A stretch of 32,582 nucleotides of DNA from Mucilaginibacter sp. (lineage in GTDB: Bacteria > Bacteroidota > Bacteroidia > Sphingobacteriales > Sphingobacteriaceae). The translations under genes were made by a program, and so were the position numbers. Shown here one piece after another: positions 9,001 to 17,160 of this stretch (the stretch's first letter is position 1; each line of letters opens with the position of its first letter). A model generated the notes under the pieces. The model had not been told where the DNA came from and did not search any database. It saw only the letters and a list, made by a program, of their open reading frames with translations. The stretch spans positions 1 through 32,582 of the forward strand of contig JAQBOS010000645.1 of assembly GCA_028287925.1 (NCBI GenBank), in the 5' to 3' direction.

Positions 9001-9141
9001 CATAACCTGTTTTTCTTTTACAAGAAAGCACCTTATGACCCGGAACAGGCAATTTCAACAGCAACTAATACCATGGGCATTGATGGCTTTGGCGTACCGG
9101 CCACCCGCACCTTCGGTTTTAGTGTCAGAACTTCGCTTTAA
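6082..9141 (+). CDS. SusC/RagA family TonB-linked outer membrane transporter
   Basis: The product is a 1019-residue TonB-dependent outer-membrane channel of the SusC/RagA family, which forms the barrel of a SusCD importer and moves oligomeric nutrients into the periplasm using TonB energy. The signal peptide covers about 1-21 (ending YASAQ). A carboxypeptidase-D-like regulatory domain follows at about 22-95 (VKGTVTDDHNLPLPGVNVKV), then the plug (about 105-240, with ELRGAKSIGGNSAPIYVIDG and VLKGASAAALYGSAAANGAL), then a barrel to the C-terminal strand ending FGFSVRTSL. There is no STN domain, so FecR/anti-sigma coupling is not expected. Its susD partner starts 23 bp downstream. A candidate operator is 89 nt upstream. 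The substrate is not readable from the sequence; no glycosidase accompanies this pair in the window. Confidence 0.95.
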   Translation: MKKLYMLVTFLLGCFMYASAQNVTVKGTVTDDHNLPLPGVNVKVSGTTGGTSTSVDGNYSISAPAGSSLVFSFIGFVTQTVKANKVVINIVLQTDQHILETVTVTALGIEQKTKSLTYATQNVGGAELEKAKDPNFVNSLAGKAAGLVITKGTGGPGSASRIELRGAKSIGGNSAPIYVIDGIPIGQGAGGTMAGLGDGAGIDPLSNLNPDDIESIQVLKGASAAALYGSAAANGALLIVTKKGKAGATKIDFNSSTSFDTPTGLPSPQTTYGRTTPGADDMWGAKSSGASNAFIKNFFNTGKTYINGVSLSGGSEKALFYASYANTKATGIVPNNSLLKHNFTLRGSGKFLNDKLTLDASVNYIYQKQENPPKAGLTFSPMFGLYQFPTDDNFGNYDKNHFETYDATRKLSQQNWPYEKNEFSSNQNPYWIAYRDLNERSSGRYISSFKAKYNFASWLNLQARTTLDGYNYRNQAENYATTDPVAQSAQQSINGSYFTGQGYGTHLYSDLLLSVDTKVGRDFSLEATLGVTDDRSYDYSTSLSSTNQYGLSLANYFSANNYDLTHPLAVGENESKGITQSALATATIGYKETLFLNVTGRNEWAYTTPTSFFYPSVGLSYVLTNTIGTSDVLSYAKLRASYANVGAAPGQGANNSNPPYSLNNLQPIVGTNPISQLPFRDGTNPPVEIKPERTKTLEFGAQVTLFTKLNVDLAYYDARTSDQIISIAAPSGAGAQTFILNGGEIRNYGFEGTISYNASFGDLKWMPSLNFSHNINQIRALSPLYTADHYVISSQDNTRLVATWLVRPKDGKYSAFGDYYGRIIDKNPDGSIKVDNNGVPVLTSADDPRYVGNPNPKFLAGFNNSFRYKNINLSFLVDSRFGGQTFSMTNTWFDYKGISQRTADARNAGGVVVNGKKVDAQAYYTAISGGADGGAVPEYTYSATNVRLRELALGYTFPLVGKTFKNLNISLTGHNLFFFYKKAPYDPEQAISTATNTMGIDGFGVPATRTFGFSVRTSL

Positions 9142-9164
9142 TTATAATATTAACCAGTATAACG

Positions 9165-10754
9165 ATGAAAAAATTAAAAAATATAAAAAGTGCGATCACG
9201 CTTAGCGCAATTGCCCTGCTTTCCTTCGCTACTTCTTGCAGGAAGGATATGAACGGCCTTAATCAGGACCTTAAACAAATACCACAGCCGTTGCTGAGCA
9301 TTGATGGTAAAGAAGCAAGTATTTTACTGCCCGGCATGATGACCAATATCGAATCCCCAACAAATTATATTTACCAGGGCCAGCAGGATTTGGGCCAGGA
9401 TGAATATGCAGGTTATACTGCTGTGCCTTCGGTGTTTTTGGGTAACGTAAACAACTTTACTTACAGCTTTGTAAGCGACTGGGTTGATTATTGCTGGGAT
9501 ACCCCGCAGCAAAATATACTGAACACCTGGCTGCAGTGGAAATTAAAGGGATTTGATACAAAATATCCCGATCTGTATGGAATAGCCTTAATTTGTAAAG
9601 TATTTGGCGCCAGCAGGGCAGCAGATACGTTTGGCCCTATTCCTTACAGTAAAATAGGGACAACGGCAAATGTTCCGTTTGATACTGTGCAGGATGCATA
9701 CAACGCATTTTTCGCTGATCTTGACCAAGCAATTGCCGCTTTGTCTGCTATTGAAGATAAAGATCCGAATGCTTACAAGCTTCGTTTCCAGGCGTTTGAT
9801 AACAGTCTCTTTAAAGGGGATTATGCCAAGTGGATCAGGGCCGCCAACACGCTGAAATTGCGTTTGGCTATCCGGATCTCAAATATTGATGCTGCTAAAT
9901 CAAAAACAGAAGCAGAATCTGCAGTTAGTAATAAATATGGCGTTCTGGAAGCTGCCGATGGCGGGTTCTTTATGAATGTATCCGGCGAAAATCCTATTGA
10001 TGAGATCGTAACTTCATGGGGCGATATGCGTTTAGGCGCCCCTGTTGGTTCAATATTAGGCGGCTTAAAAGACCCAAGGCTTGCTAAAATGGCTTTACCT
10101 GCTGATGATCCTGCTCTTAACGGCCAGGTTGAAGGTATAAGAACAGGCATCCCGCTTACTACCGGTACCTATAGCAACTTTTCAAAGCTTGCAACCTCAT
10201 TTGGCGCGCCGCTAAAAATTATGAGTGTGGCCGAAAGTTTCTTTCTGCGTTCAGAGGGTGTGCTTAGGGGCTGGAATATGGGCGGAGGCTCGGCCCAGAG
10301 CTTTTACGAAGATGGCGTTAAAGCATCGTTCAGTGAATATGGTGCAGGTGGGGTAGATGCTTATCTTGCAGATGCTACCTCAACTCCTGCTGCTTACGTT
10401 GATCCTAAAAACGCAGCTAACAATGCGCCGCCGCTTTCAAACATCACCGTTAAATGGAATGATGGCGACCCAATGGCCAGGAAACTGGAACGCATTATTA
10501 CACAAAAATGGATAGCCATATACCCAGAAGGTTACGAAGGTTGGGCTGAATTTAGAAGAACCGGTTACCCGCACCAATATCCTATAACAAAGAATGATAG
10601 CCAGGGCAAAGTAGCAAATGGCGACTTTGTAAAACGGATGCCGTATTCGGCAACGTTTACCAACGCATCAAAAGCACAGGTTGATGCCGCCGTGGCCAAA
10701 GAGTTTGGCGGCGATGACAGCCCCGGCAAACGCTTGTGGTGGGATATAAATTAA
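9165..10754 (+). CDS. SusD/RagB-like nutrient-binding outer membrane lipoprotein (SusD-like 2 type)
   Basis: This 529-residue lipoprotein caps the SusC channel at 6082-9141 and binds the incoming ligand. The signal peptide ends in a lipobox, FATSC, with the lipidated Cys25 followed by RKD. The alpha-helical TPR-like scaffold is recognisable in YPDLYGIALICKVFGASRAA, the 'ADTFGPIPYSKI' segment and AKWIRAANTLKLRLAIRISN. The C-terminal part includes IITQKWIAIYPEGYEGWAEF, characteristic of the SusD/RagB-2 subgroup and not of classical SusD. It is cotranscribed with susC (23-bp gap), and an intrinsic terminator starts 39 bp after its stop. The ligand is unknown. Confidence 0.93.
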   Translation: MKKLKNIKSAITLSAIALLSFATSCRKDMNGLNQDLKQIPQPLLSIDGKEASILLPGMMTNIESPTNYIYQGQQDLGQDEYAGYTAVPSVFLGNVNNFTYSFVSDWVDYCWDTPQQNILNTWLQWKLKGFDTKYPDLYGIALICKVFGASRAADTFGPIPYSKIGTTANVPFDTVQDAYNAFFADLDQAIAALSAIEDKDPNAYKLRFQAFDNSLFKGDYAKWIRAANTLKLRLAIRISNIDAAKSKTEAESAVSNKYGVLEAADGGFFMNVSGENPIDEIVTSWGDMRLGAPVGSILGGLKDPRLAKMALPADDPALNGQVEGIRTGIPLTTGTYSNFSKLATSFGAPLKIMSVAESFFLRSEGVLRGWNMGGGSAQSFYEDGVKASFSEYGAGGVDAYLADATSTPAAYVDPKNAANNAPPLSNITVKWNDGDPMARKLERIITQKWIAIYPEGYEGWAEFRRTGYPHQYPITKNDSQGKVANGDFVKRMPYSATFTNASKAQVDAAVAKEFGGDDSPGKRLWWDIN

Positions 10755-11041
10755 GATAATAGATTGATTGGTTAATTAAGTAAAGTTGGAAATCCCTCTC
10801 ATCGGAAACGGTGAGGGGGTATTTTTTTATAAGGGTCTGTTTGTTGGTAGATTGACTGTTTTTTATTTGATAAAAGCGATTATTTGGAGAATTTGAAACA
10901 GTTTGAATAATAACGCGTTATTATTACTGTAAGGCATACGTTTATTTCATAGTCATCCTTTATTAAAATGTTATACCTTTAGCTTTGTTCAGATAGCTAA
11001 TCTTATCCCATCTGCTCTGTCATGTCTATAATTCATCCATT
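10755..11041. other. Intergenic region after the first susC-susD pair
   Basis: This 287-bp gap holds the terminator of the susC-susD unit (10794-10829) and, in its right part, the AT-rich upstream sequence of the CheB-CheR-kinase fusion gene. I see no ORF, RNA or repeat beyond this. Confidence 0.5.
10794..10829 (+). terminator. Intrinsic terminator after susC-susD
   Basis: The arms CCCTCTCATC (10794-10803) and GGTGAGGGGG (10810-10819) form a 10-bp stem with two G-U pairs around a GGAAAC loop, followed directly by TATTTTTTT. It lies 39 bp past the susD stop on the same strand. Confidence 0.85.
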
Positions 11042-14000
11042 ATGTCTTTACATGGTTCCGTCCTTCCCGATAATGTCAATTCAGAAAAGCAATTCCCTGT
11101 GGTCGGGATCGGTGCATCAGCAGGGGGCATAGAGGCATTTAAACTTTTTTTGAAGTCGATACCTGAAAAATCAGGCATGGCTTACGTATTTGTTCAGCAC
11201 CTGCATCCGGAATATGATAGCTATTTGCCCGAAATTTTTCAAAAATCTACCAAAATTCCGGTTAGTTTAATAGAAGATAATATACACTTAGAACCCAATC
11301 ATATCTATGTTATTCCTCCCGGTAATATCCTTACAGCTACAGATGGGGTACTAAAACTCGATCCGTTAAAAAATAAAAAAGTTAAAACTATTGATGTTTT
11401 CTTTTCGTCACTGGCCATTGTTCATCAAAGCTTTGCTATTGGCGTGGTATTGTCTGGTGCATTAAATGACGGTACGCTTGGCCTGCAGGTAATTAAATCA
11501 CACGGGGGATTAACATTTGCCCAGAGTGAGGATTCGGCTATTTTTGACAGCATGCCCAAAAGCGCTATCAGGTCGGGAGCTGTTGATTTTATTTTGCCTG
11601 CCGGTCAGATCATCGAAAAGCTAATCTCTATTAATCAGCCATTTCGCACAAATTATACAAAATCAGAGATCAAACAAAACGAGCCGGAACAGGATGAAGA
11701 AGTTTTCAGGCAGCTGCTTACCGTATTGCGCATCAGGCGGGGGGTTGATTTTACCAACTATAAACAAAGTACTATTAAACGGCGCATTATTAGGCGAATG
11801 GCCCTTAGTAAATTTGAAAAACCCAAAGATTATTTAATTTTTTTACGGGAAAATAAAAGCGAGCAGGATGCATTATATAATGATATGCTGATATCAGTAA
11901 CTGATTTTTTCAGAGATCCGAAAAGCTTTGAAATGTTATGCACCTCTATATTTCCCGGGCTTTTGCTTCACAAAACCGCTACTGAACCACTCCGGATCTG
12001 GGTGGCGGGTTGTGCTACCGGCGAAGAGGCCTATTCAATGGCTATTTGTCTGCAGGAGTATTTAGGCGACAAAGTATCGGCCCGAAAGATCCAAATCTTT
12101 GCTACGGATGTATCTGAAATGGCCATTTCGAGGGCAAGGACGGGTATTTACCGCCAAACGGAGCTTGAAGGCCTTTCCTCGTTCCAGGTACAGCAATTTT
12201 TTAACAAGGTGGATGGCAGTTACCAGGTAAATAAATCAATAAGGGATATGTGTGTGTTTGCGCACCATAATTTGCTAAAGGATCCTCCTTTTTCAAAAAT
12301 AGATTTGGTGAGCTGCCGCAATGTAATGATATACCTGGAGCCGGTGCTTCAAAAAAGAGCATTAAATACCTTTCATTACGCACTGAATGAAAAGGGTTAT
12401 TTAATGATGGGAAAATCAGAAACCATCGGGTCGAGCACTGACCTGTTTTTGCCTGTTGATAAGAATCAGAAGCTCTACCAGTCAAAAGGCCCGCATGGAA
12501 AATTCAGGAATGTAACATCTGAAAGGAGTGAGCAAACATTAAAAGATATTGACCAGGTAAACGCTGACAATGGCGGGGAAAGGGACATCAATAAAATTGC
12601 AGATGCCTTATTATTATCAAAATATACACCAGCGGGTGTTATGGTTAACCAGGCGTTTGATATTATTCAATTTCGCGGTAAAACAGATGCCTGGCTCGCG
12701 GTTTCGCCAGGTAAACCAAGCTTCAATGTGTTGAAAATGGCCCGCGAAGGCCTTTCATTCGAGATCAGGAACTTACTGCACATGGCTAAAACCAGGCAAG
12801 CTGCGGTTCGTAAAGAGGGCATTTCATTTAAGGTAGATGAGGGGCAGCAGCAGTATGTTAATATTGAGGTGGTGCAATTGTCAGACAACGAAGAGGCTTA
12901 TTATTTAATACTTTTCCAAAACAGCATTCTTTCAGGAACTTCATTTTTAGCTGAAAATGGGGCATCGTCTCTGCATCCGCAGGAAAATGTAAATGCCTGG
13001 GCACAACGGATTGAGCAACTGGAAAAAGAGCTGAGCCAAAGCCGCGAGGATATGCGGTCGATAACTGAAATGCAGGAAGCAGCCAATGAAGAGCTGCAAA
13101 GCGCCAATGAAGAGCTGTTATCCGGCAGCGAGGAACTGCGCAGCCTGAACGAAGAACTGGAAACCTCGACAGAGGAGCTGCAAAGCACCAACGAGGAAAT
13201 AACTATTGTAAATAATGAGCTCCTTGACAGAAACGATCAGCTGAATAATTCCAGAAGATATACCGAGGAGATCTTTAATACTATCCATGACCCGTTGGTT
13301 ATTTTGGATAAAGAACTTATAGTATTACGCGCAACTGATGGATTTTACAATATGTTCAGGGTAAATGAAGAGGATACCGAAGGACAATTTGTATATGACC
13401 TGGGCAATAAACAATGGAACATCCCCGCATTGCGGCACCTGTTAGAAGATATATTACCAGAACAGGGCTTTTTTAAGGCTTTTGAAGTTGACCATGTTTT
13501 TAAAACCATTGGCCGCAGGATAATGCAATTAACCGCAAGGCAATTTGATACCTATACCAATGAAAAATTGACCCTGCTGGCCATACATGACATAACGGAC
13601 AAACGAAAAGTAGAGGAAGGGCTTGCCGAAGCTGAACGTTTACTGGCTGAGAGTAAGGAGAGGCTGCATTTTGCCATTGAATCTGCCGGGATAGGAGCAT
13701 GGGATTTTAACCCGATAACCAGGGAATTGATTTGGGATAACCGGAACAAAGAGTTATTTGGCCTTGCACCGGCAGATGAAATTGATTTTGATGCTTTTTT
13801 AAAGCTTATTCACCCTGATGACCGTGATGCTACCGCTGATGCCATAAGTAAGGCATTGAAAGGCATAAATGACGGTGAGTTTAACATTGAATACCGTTCT
13901 ATTGGTAAAAATGATCAGAAGCTGCGATGGATAAAATCAAAAGGGAAAGCTTATTTTGATAAAGATAAAAAGCCCACCCGTTTTATCGGTACTGTTTTAG

Positions 14001-14710
14001 ATGTTTCAATTGAAAAGGAACTGGAGCAAACAACATTGGGCTTGCTGCGAAAGAAGGATGAATTTATAAGCATAGCCAGTCACGAGCTAAAAACTCCGAT
14101 CACAACCCTTAGAGCATCATTGCAATTACTGGACAGGATGAAAAATAACCCGTCGCCAATGCTGCCCAAATTTTTGGACCAGGCCAGCAGGAGCGTGGAA
14201 AGGATAACCCGCCTTATTGATGAGCTGCTGAATGTTAACAGCATGAAAGAGGGCCAGTTAAGATTAAATAAACACTCATTTCCCATTGCAGATCTGCTAA
14301 AGGAATGCTGCAGCCATGTAAGGGCGATAGGTAAATATGACCTGATTATACAGGGTGATGAAACCCTGCTGGTAAATGCCGATGAAGACAGGGTTGACCA
14401 GGTAGTGGTTAACCTGGTGAACAACGCTGTTAAATATGCGCCGGACGGCAAAAATATTTATTTGATTATTGAGAAGGAAGGTAATGCAGTTAAGGTCTCC
14501 GTAAAAGATTCCGGTCCGGGCATCCCGAAGGATAAGATCCCTCATTTATTTGACCGTTATTACCGGGCAGATTATAATGGCGGCCAATATTCAGGAATGG
14601 GGTTAGGCCTTTATATCTGCTCTGAGATCATTAAACGGCATGGCGGAACCATTGGTGTTGATAGTAAAATAGGAGAGGGGGCAACATTTTGGTTTACGTT
14701 GCCGTTGTAA
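11042..14710 (+). CDS. CheB-CheR-PAS-histidine kinase fusion protein
   Basis: This 1222-residue cytoplasmic signalling protein joins several activities. The CheB methylesterase domain (about 17-200) has the triad Ser26 in GASAGG, His53 in QHLHP and Asp143 in GALNDG. It lacks the N-terminal receiver domain of normal CheB. The CheR methyltransferase domain (about 225-480) has the SAM-binding GCATGEE near 323-329, plus FATDVSE and SCRNVMIYL. A PAS-like segment covers about 520-620. A Glu-rich coiled coil (about 655-735) is built of EELxSxNEEL-type repeats. Two PAS domains lie at about 740-855 and 870-990, HisKA has His1014 in SHELKTP, and a HATPase (N box about 1124-1128, DSGPGIP, GMGLGLYI) runs to the end. 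No membrane segment and no receiver domain are present. No chemotaxis or flagellar gene is nearby, so the methylation target and response partner are unknown. Confidence 0.93.
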   Translation: MSLHGSVLPDNVNSEKQFPVVGIGASAGGIEAFKLFLKSIPEKSGMAYVFVQHLHPEYDSYLPEIFQKSTKIPVSLIEDNIHLEPNHIYVIPPGNILTATDGVLKLDPLKNKKVKTIDVFFSSLAIVHQSFAIGVVLSGALNDGTLGLQVIKSHGGLTFAQSEDSAIFDSMPKSAIRSGAVDFILPAGQIIEKLISINQPFRTNYTKSEIKQNEPEQDEEVFRQLLTVLRIRRGVDFTNYKQSTIKRRIIRRMALSKFEKPKDYLIFLRENKSEQDALYNDMLISVTDFFRDPKSFEMLCTSIFPGLLLHKTATEPLRIWVAGCATGEEAYSMAICLQEYLGDKVSARKIQIFATDVSEMAISRARTGIYRQTELEGLSSFQVQQFFNKVDGSYQVNKSIRDMCVFAHHNLLKDPPFSKIDLVSCRNVMIYLEPVLQKRALNTFHYALNEKGYLMMGKSETIGSSTDLFLPVDKNQKLYQSKGPHGKFRNVTSERSEQTLKDIDQVNADNGGERDINKIADALLLSKYTPAGVMVNQAFDIIQFRGKTDAWLAVSPGKPSFNVLKMAREGLSFEIRNLLHMAKTRQAAVRKEGISFKVDEGQQQYVNIEVVQLSDNEEAYYLILFQNSILSGTSFLAENGASSLHPQENVNAWAQRIEQLEKELSQSREDMRSITEMQEAANEELQSANEELLSGSEELRSLNEELETSTEELQSTNEEITIVNNELLDRNDQLNNSRRYTEEIFNTIHDPLVILDKELIVLRATDGFYNMFRVNEEDTEGQFVYDLGNKQWNIPALRHLLEDILPEQGFFKAFEVDHVFKTIGRRIMQLTARQFDTYTNEKLTLLAIHDITDKRKVEEGLAEAERLLAESKERLHFAIESAGIGAWDFNPITRELIWDNRNKELFGLAPADEIDFDAFLKLIHPDDRDATADAISKALKGINDGEFNIEYRSIGKNDQKLRWIKSKGKAYFDKDKKPTRFIGTVLDVSIEKELEQTTLGLLRKKDEFISIASHELKTPITTLRASLQLLDRMKNNPSPMLPKFLDQASRSVERITRLIDELLNVNSMKEGQLRLNKHSFPIADLLKECCSHVRAIGKYDLIIQGDETLLVNADEDRVDQVVVNLVNNAVKYAPDGKNIYLIIEKEGNAVKVSVKDSGPGIPKDKIPHLFDRYYRADYNGGQYSGMGLGLYICSEIIKRHGGTIGVDSKIGEGATFWFTLPL

Positions 14711-14714
14711 AATC

Positions 14715-14829
14715 CTTGTCATTGCGAGGTACGAAGCAATCGCGAACTATGTAGTTACGCCTTGCAGATTCAACACCTTTCTGCTCGCTCTGTATAGTAT
14801 GCGATTGCTTCGTACCTCGCAATGACAAG
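14715..14829. repeat. Palindromic intergenic element with 29-bp perfect arms
   Basis: The left arm 14715-14743 (starting CTTGTCATTGCGAGG) is the exact reverse complement of the right arm 14801-14829. Pairing continues imperfectly inward through ACTAT/ATAGT. The element fills almost the entire gap between two convergent stop codons, starting 4 bp after one and ending 1 bp before the other. The CATTGCGAGG...GAAGCAATC core is the type found as a dispersed repeat in many bacterial genomes. Transcribed from either side it would fold into a long hairpin and could stop or insulate transcription. Confidence 0.85.
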
Positions 14830-14830
14830 T

Positions 14831-17113
14831 TTATTTTTCGTTCGACATTGAATAAGGTACATCACTCTTATCAATCCCCCTTTGTTTATTGGGCGTGGCC
14901 TGCATATCAAAATTAAGATCAGCTCCTTCAAGCAATGCTTTGTGGCTTAGCCAGTTAAATTGATAAGGTTTGCCATTAACCCGCAGGCTGTTCACATATT
15001 TGTTTTCGGCGCTGTTATTGGCAGCGTTAATGATGATGGTTTTACCATTTTCTAAATTAATGGTTAGCTTTTTAAACAACGGTGCGCCTAATACATACTG
15101 ATCGCTTGCCGGTGTAACCGGGTAAAAGCCCATTGCCGAAAATACATACCAGGCCGATGTTTGCCCGTTATCTTCGTCACCACAATAACCATCGGGCGTG
15201 GCTCTATACATCCTGTTCATGGTTTCGCGGGCCCAATATTGAGTTTTCCATGGCTCACCGGCAAAATTGTACAGGTAGATCATATGCTGAATAGGCTGAT
15301 TACCATGTGCATACTGGCCCATGTCGGCTATCTGCATCTCGCGGATCTCGTGGATCACCGTACCGTAATAGCTGTCATCAAAAACGGGGGGCAGAATAAA
15401 TACCGAATCCAGTTTGGCTACAAATTGTTGTTTGCCGCCCATTAGGTTTATAAGGCCCTGGATATCATGAAAAACGCCCCAGCTGTAATGCCAGCTGTTT
15501 CCCTCGGTAAAGGCATCGCCCCATTTAAAAGGGTTGAACGGGGTTTCAAACGATCCATCTTTGTTTTTGCCACGCATTAAACCGGTTTGCTTATCGTACA
15601 GGTTCCGGTAGTTCTGGCTGCGTTTTTTATAAACATCAATTTCTGCAGCCGGGCGGCCAAGCGCCTTACCAAGCTGGTAAATAGCAAAGTCATCATAAGC
15701 ATATTCCAGGGTGCGGGCAGCATTTTCATTGATCTTTACATCATAAGGGACATAGCCAAGAGTATTATAATATTGTACACCCCTGCGACCGGCTGCATTT
15801 GGTCCCTCATTATTGGCGCCGTGTTTTAAGGCCTCATACAGGGTTTTAATATCATAACCGCGCATCCCTTTTAAATAGGCCTCGGCAACTACTGATGCTG
15901 AATTATTGCCTATCATACAATCGGCATAGCCCGGACTTGACCACTCGGGCAGCCAGCCGCCTTCTTTATAATCATTCACCAGGCCTTCCTGCATTTCTTT
16001 ATTTATAGATGGATAAACCAGATTAAGAAAGGGGTACAATGCCCTGAAGGTATCCCAAAAACCGGTGCCCGCGAAAAGGTAACCCGGCATAACCTTACCA
16101 TTAAACGGACTGTAATGGATGTTTTGCCCCCTGGCATCAACTTCATACATTTTATTAGGGAAGAAGAGCATGCGGTAAAGGCAGGAATAAAAAGTACGGG
16201 TTTGATCAATAGTGCCGCCTTCAACATTTAAACGGCTCAGTGTTTTGTTCCAGGTTGCTTTTGCTTTTTGTTCGGTTGTCGTAAAGCTGTCATTTGCAAG
16301 CTCGCGCTTTAAATTAAGCTCAGCCTGTTCAATGCTTACAAATGATGAAGCAACCCTAAGGTGAATCTGCTCGCCTTTTTTTGTTTTAAAGCTGATAACC
16401 GCGCCGGCATGGTCGCCGGTATATTCCAGTTTGCCGCCATCCGTTTGCTTATCATGCCAGGCCGATGCCAGCTCAAAGTCCTTATCGATATAAATAACAA
16501 AATAGTTTTTAAAGTTTGCCGGTACCGCCCCGCTGTTTTTGGTGCTGTAGCCAACAATCTTTCGCTCGCCGGGAATGATCTTCACGTACGATCCTTTATC
16601 AAAAGCATCAATTAAAATATGCGAGCTGTCGCTTTTAGGGAAAGTAAACCTGAAGCTGGCTGCCCGCTCCGTTGGTGTAATTTCGGTAGTAACATCATAA
16701 TCGGCTAAATAAACACTGTAATAATAGGGTTTTGCTATCTCCGCTTTATGCGAGAACCAGCTGGCGCGTTTGCCTTCGTCAAGTACCAGCTTGCCGGTTT
16801 CGGGAAAGATAGAGAACATGCCATAATCATTCATCCATGGTGATGGCTGATGTGTTTGTTTAAAGCCCAGGATCTTGTCGGCGTCATAAGTATATTGCCA
16901 GCCGTTGCCCATTTTACCGGTTTGCGGTGTCCAGAAATTCATTCCCCAGGGCAGTGCTATTGCAGGGTAAGTATTACCGTTCGAGATGGTTGGTTTTGAA
17001 GCGGTTCCCATTAACGGATTGATCAGATCGGCAGGATCTGTAACATTGCCGGCTGATTGTGCGAATATGGAAAGAGGAAAAAGTAATGCAGCTAATAAAG
17101 TAACTTTTTTCAT
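14831..17113 (-). CDS. GH92 family alpha-mannosidase
   Basis: The product is a 760-residue exported glycoside hydrolase of family 92, a group of calcium-dependent, inverting exo-acting alpha-mannosidases that trim mannans and N-glycans. The signal peptide covers about 1-19 (ending SIFAQ). The N-terminal beta-sandwich begins with DPADLINPLMGT; the (alpha/alpha)6 domain contains GTGFWDTFRALYPF (349-362), the acid-bearing FTEGNSWHYSW (Glu537) and the base motif GDEDNGQTSAWYVF (645-658, Asp646 and Asp648). The frequent GNEP motif reads GNQPIQHM here (604-611), a variant that may mark a specificity subgroup. It is the last gene of the second uptake locus, 47 bp after the propeller-like lipoprotein, and probably acts in the periplasm or at the surface. 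The exact linkage cleaved cannot be told from sequence. Confidence 0.93.
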   Translation of the reverse strand: MKKVTLLAALLFPLSIFAQSAGNVTDPADLINPLMGTASKPTISNGNTYPAIALPWGMNFWTPQTGKMGNGWQYTYDADKILGFKQTHQPSPWMNDYGMFSIFPETGKLVLDEGKRASWFSHKAEIAKPYYYSVYLADYDVTTEITPTERAASFRFTFPKSDSSHILIDAFDKGSYVKIIPGERKIVGYSTKNSGAVPANFKNYFVIYIDKDFELASAWHDKQTDGGKLEYTGDHAGAVISFKTKKGEQIHLRVASSFVSIEQAELNLKRELANDSFTTTEQKAKATWNKTLSRLNVEGGTIDQTRTFYSCLYRMLFFPNKMYEVDARGQNIHYSPFNGKVMPGYLFAGTGFWDTFRALYPFLNLVYPSINKEMQEGLVNDYKEGGWLPEWSSPGYADCMIGNNSASVVAEAYLKGMRGYDIKTLYEALKHGANNEGPNAAGRRGVQYYNTLGYVPYDVKINENAARTLEYAYDDFAIYQLGKALGRPAAEIDVYKKRSQNYRNLYDKQTGLMRGKNKDGSFETPFNPFKWGDAFTEGNSWHYSWGVFHDIQGLINLMGGKQQFVAKLDSVFILPPVFDDSYYGTVIHEIREMQIADMGQYAHGNQPIQHMIYLYNFAGEPWKTQYWARETMNRMYRATPDGYCGDEDNGQTSAWYVFSAMGFYPVTPASDQYVLGAPLFKKLTINLENGKTIIINAANNSAENKYVNSLRVNGKPYQFNWLSHKALLEGADLNFDMQATPNKQRGIDKSDVPYSMSNEK

Positions 17114-17160
17114 GTAGTACTGTGTTCTTAATAAGAGGGCCTGGGTTGTATGTTAAAGGA

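Noticed and set aside
12901-13191. Serine-rich antisense ORF inside the fusion gene
   Set aside because: It is the reverse reading of the Glu-rich coiled-coil repeats (GAG/CTC codons), not a gene.
11042-14710. Fusion gene as part of a chemotaxis operon
   Set aside because: No other che, flagellar or gliding gene occurs in the window; proximity gives no support.
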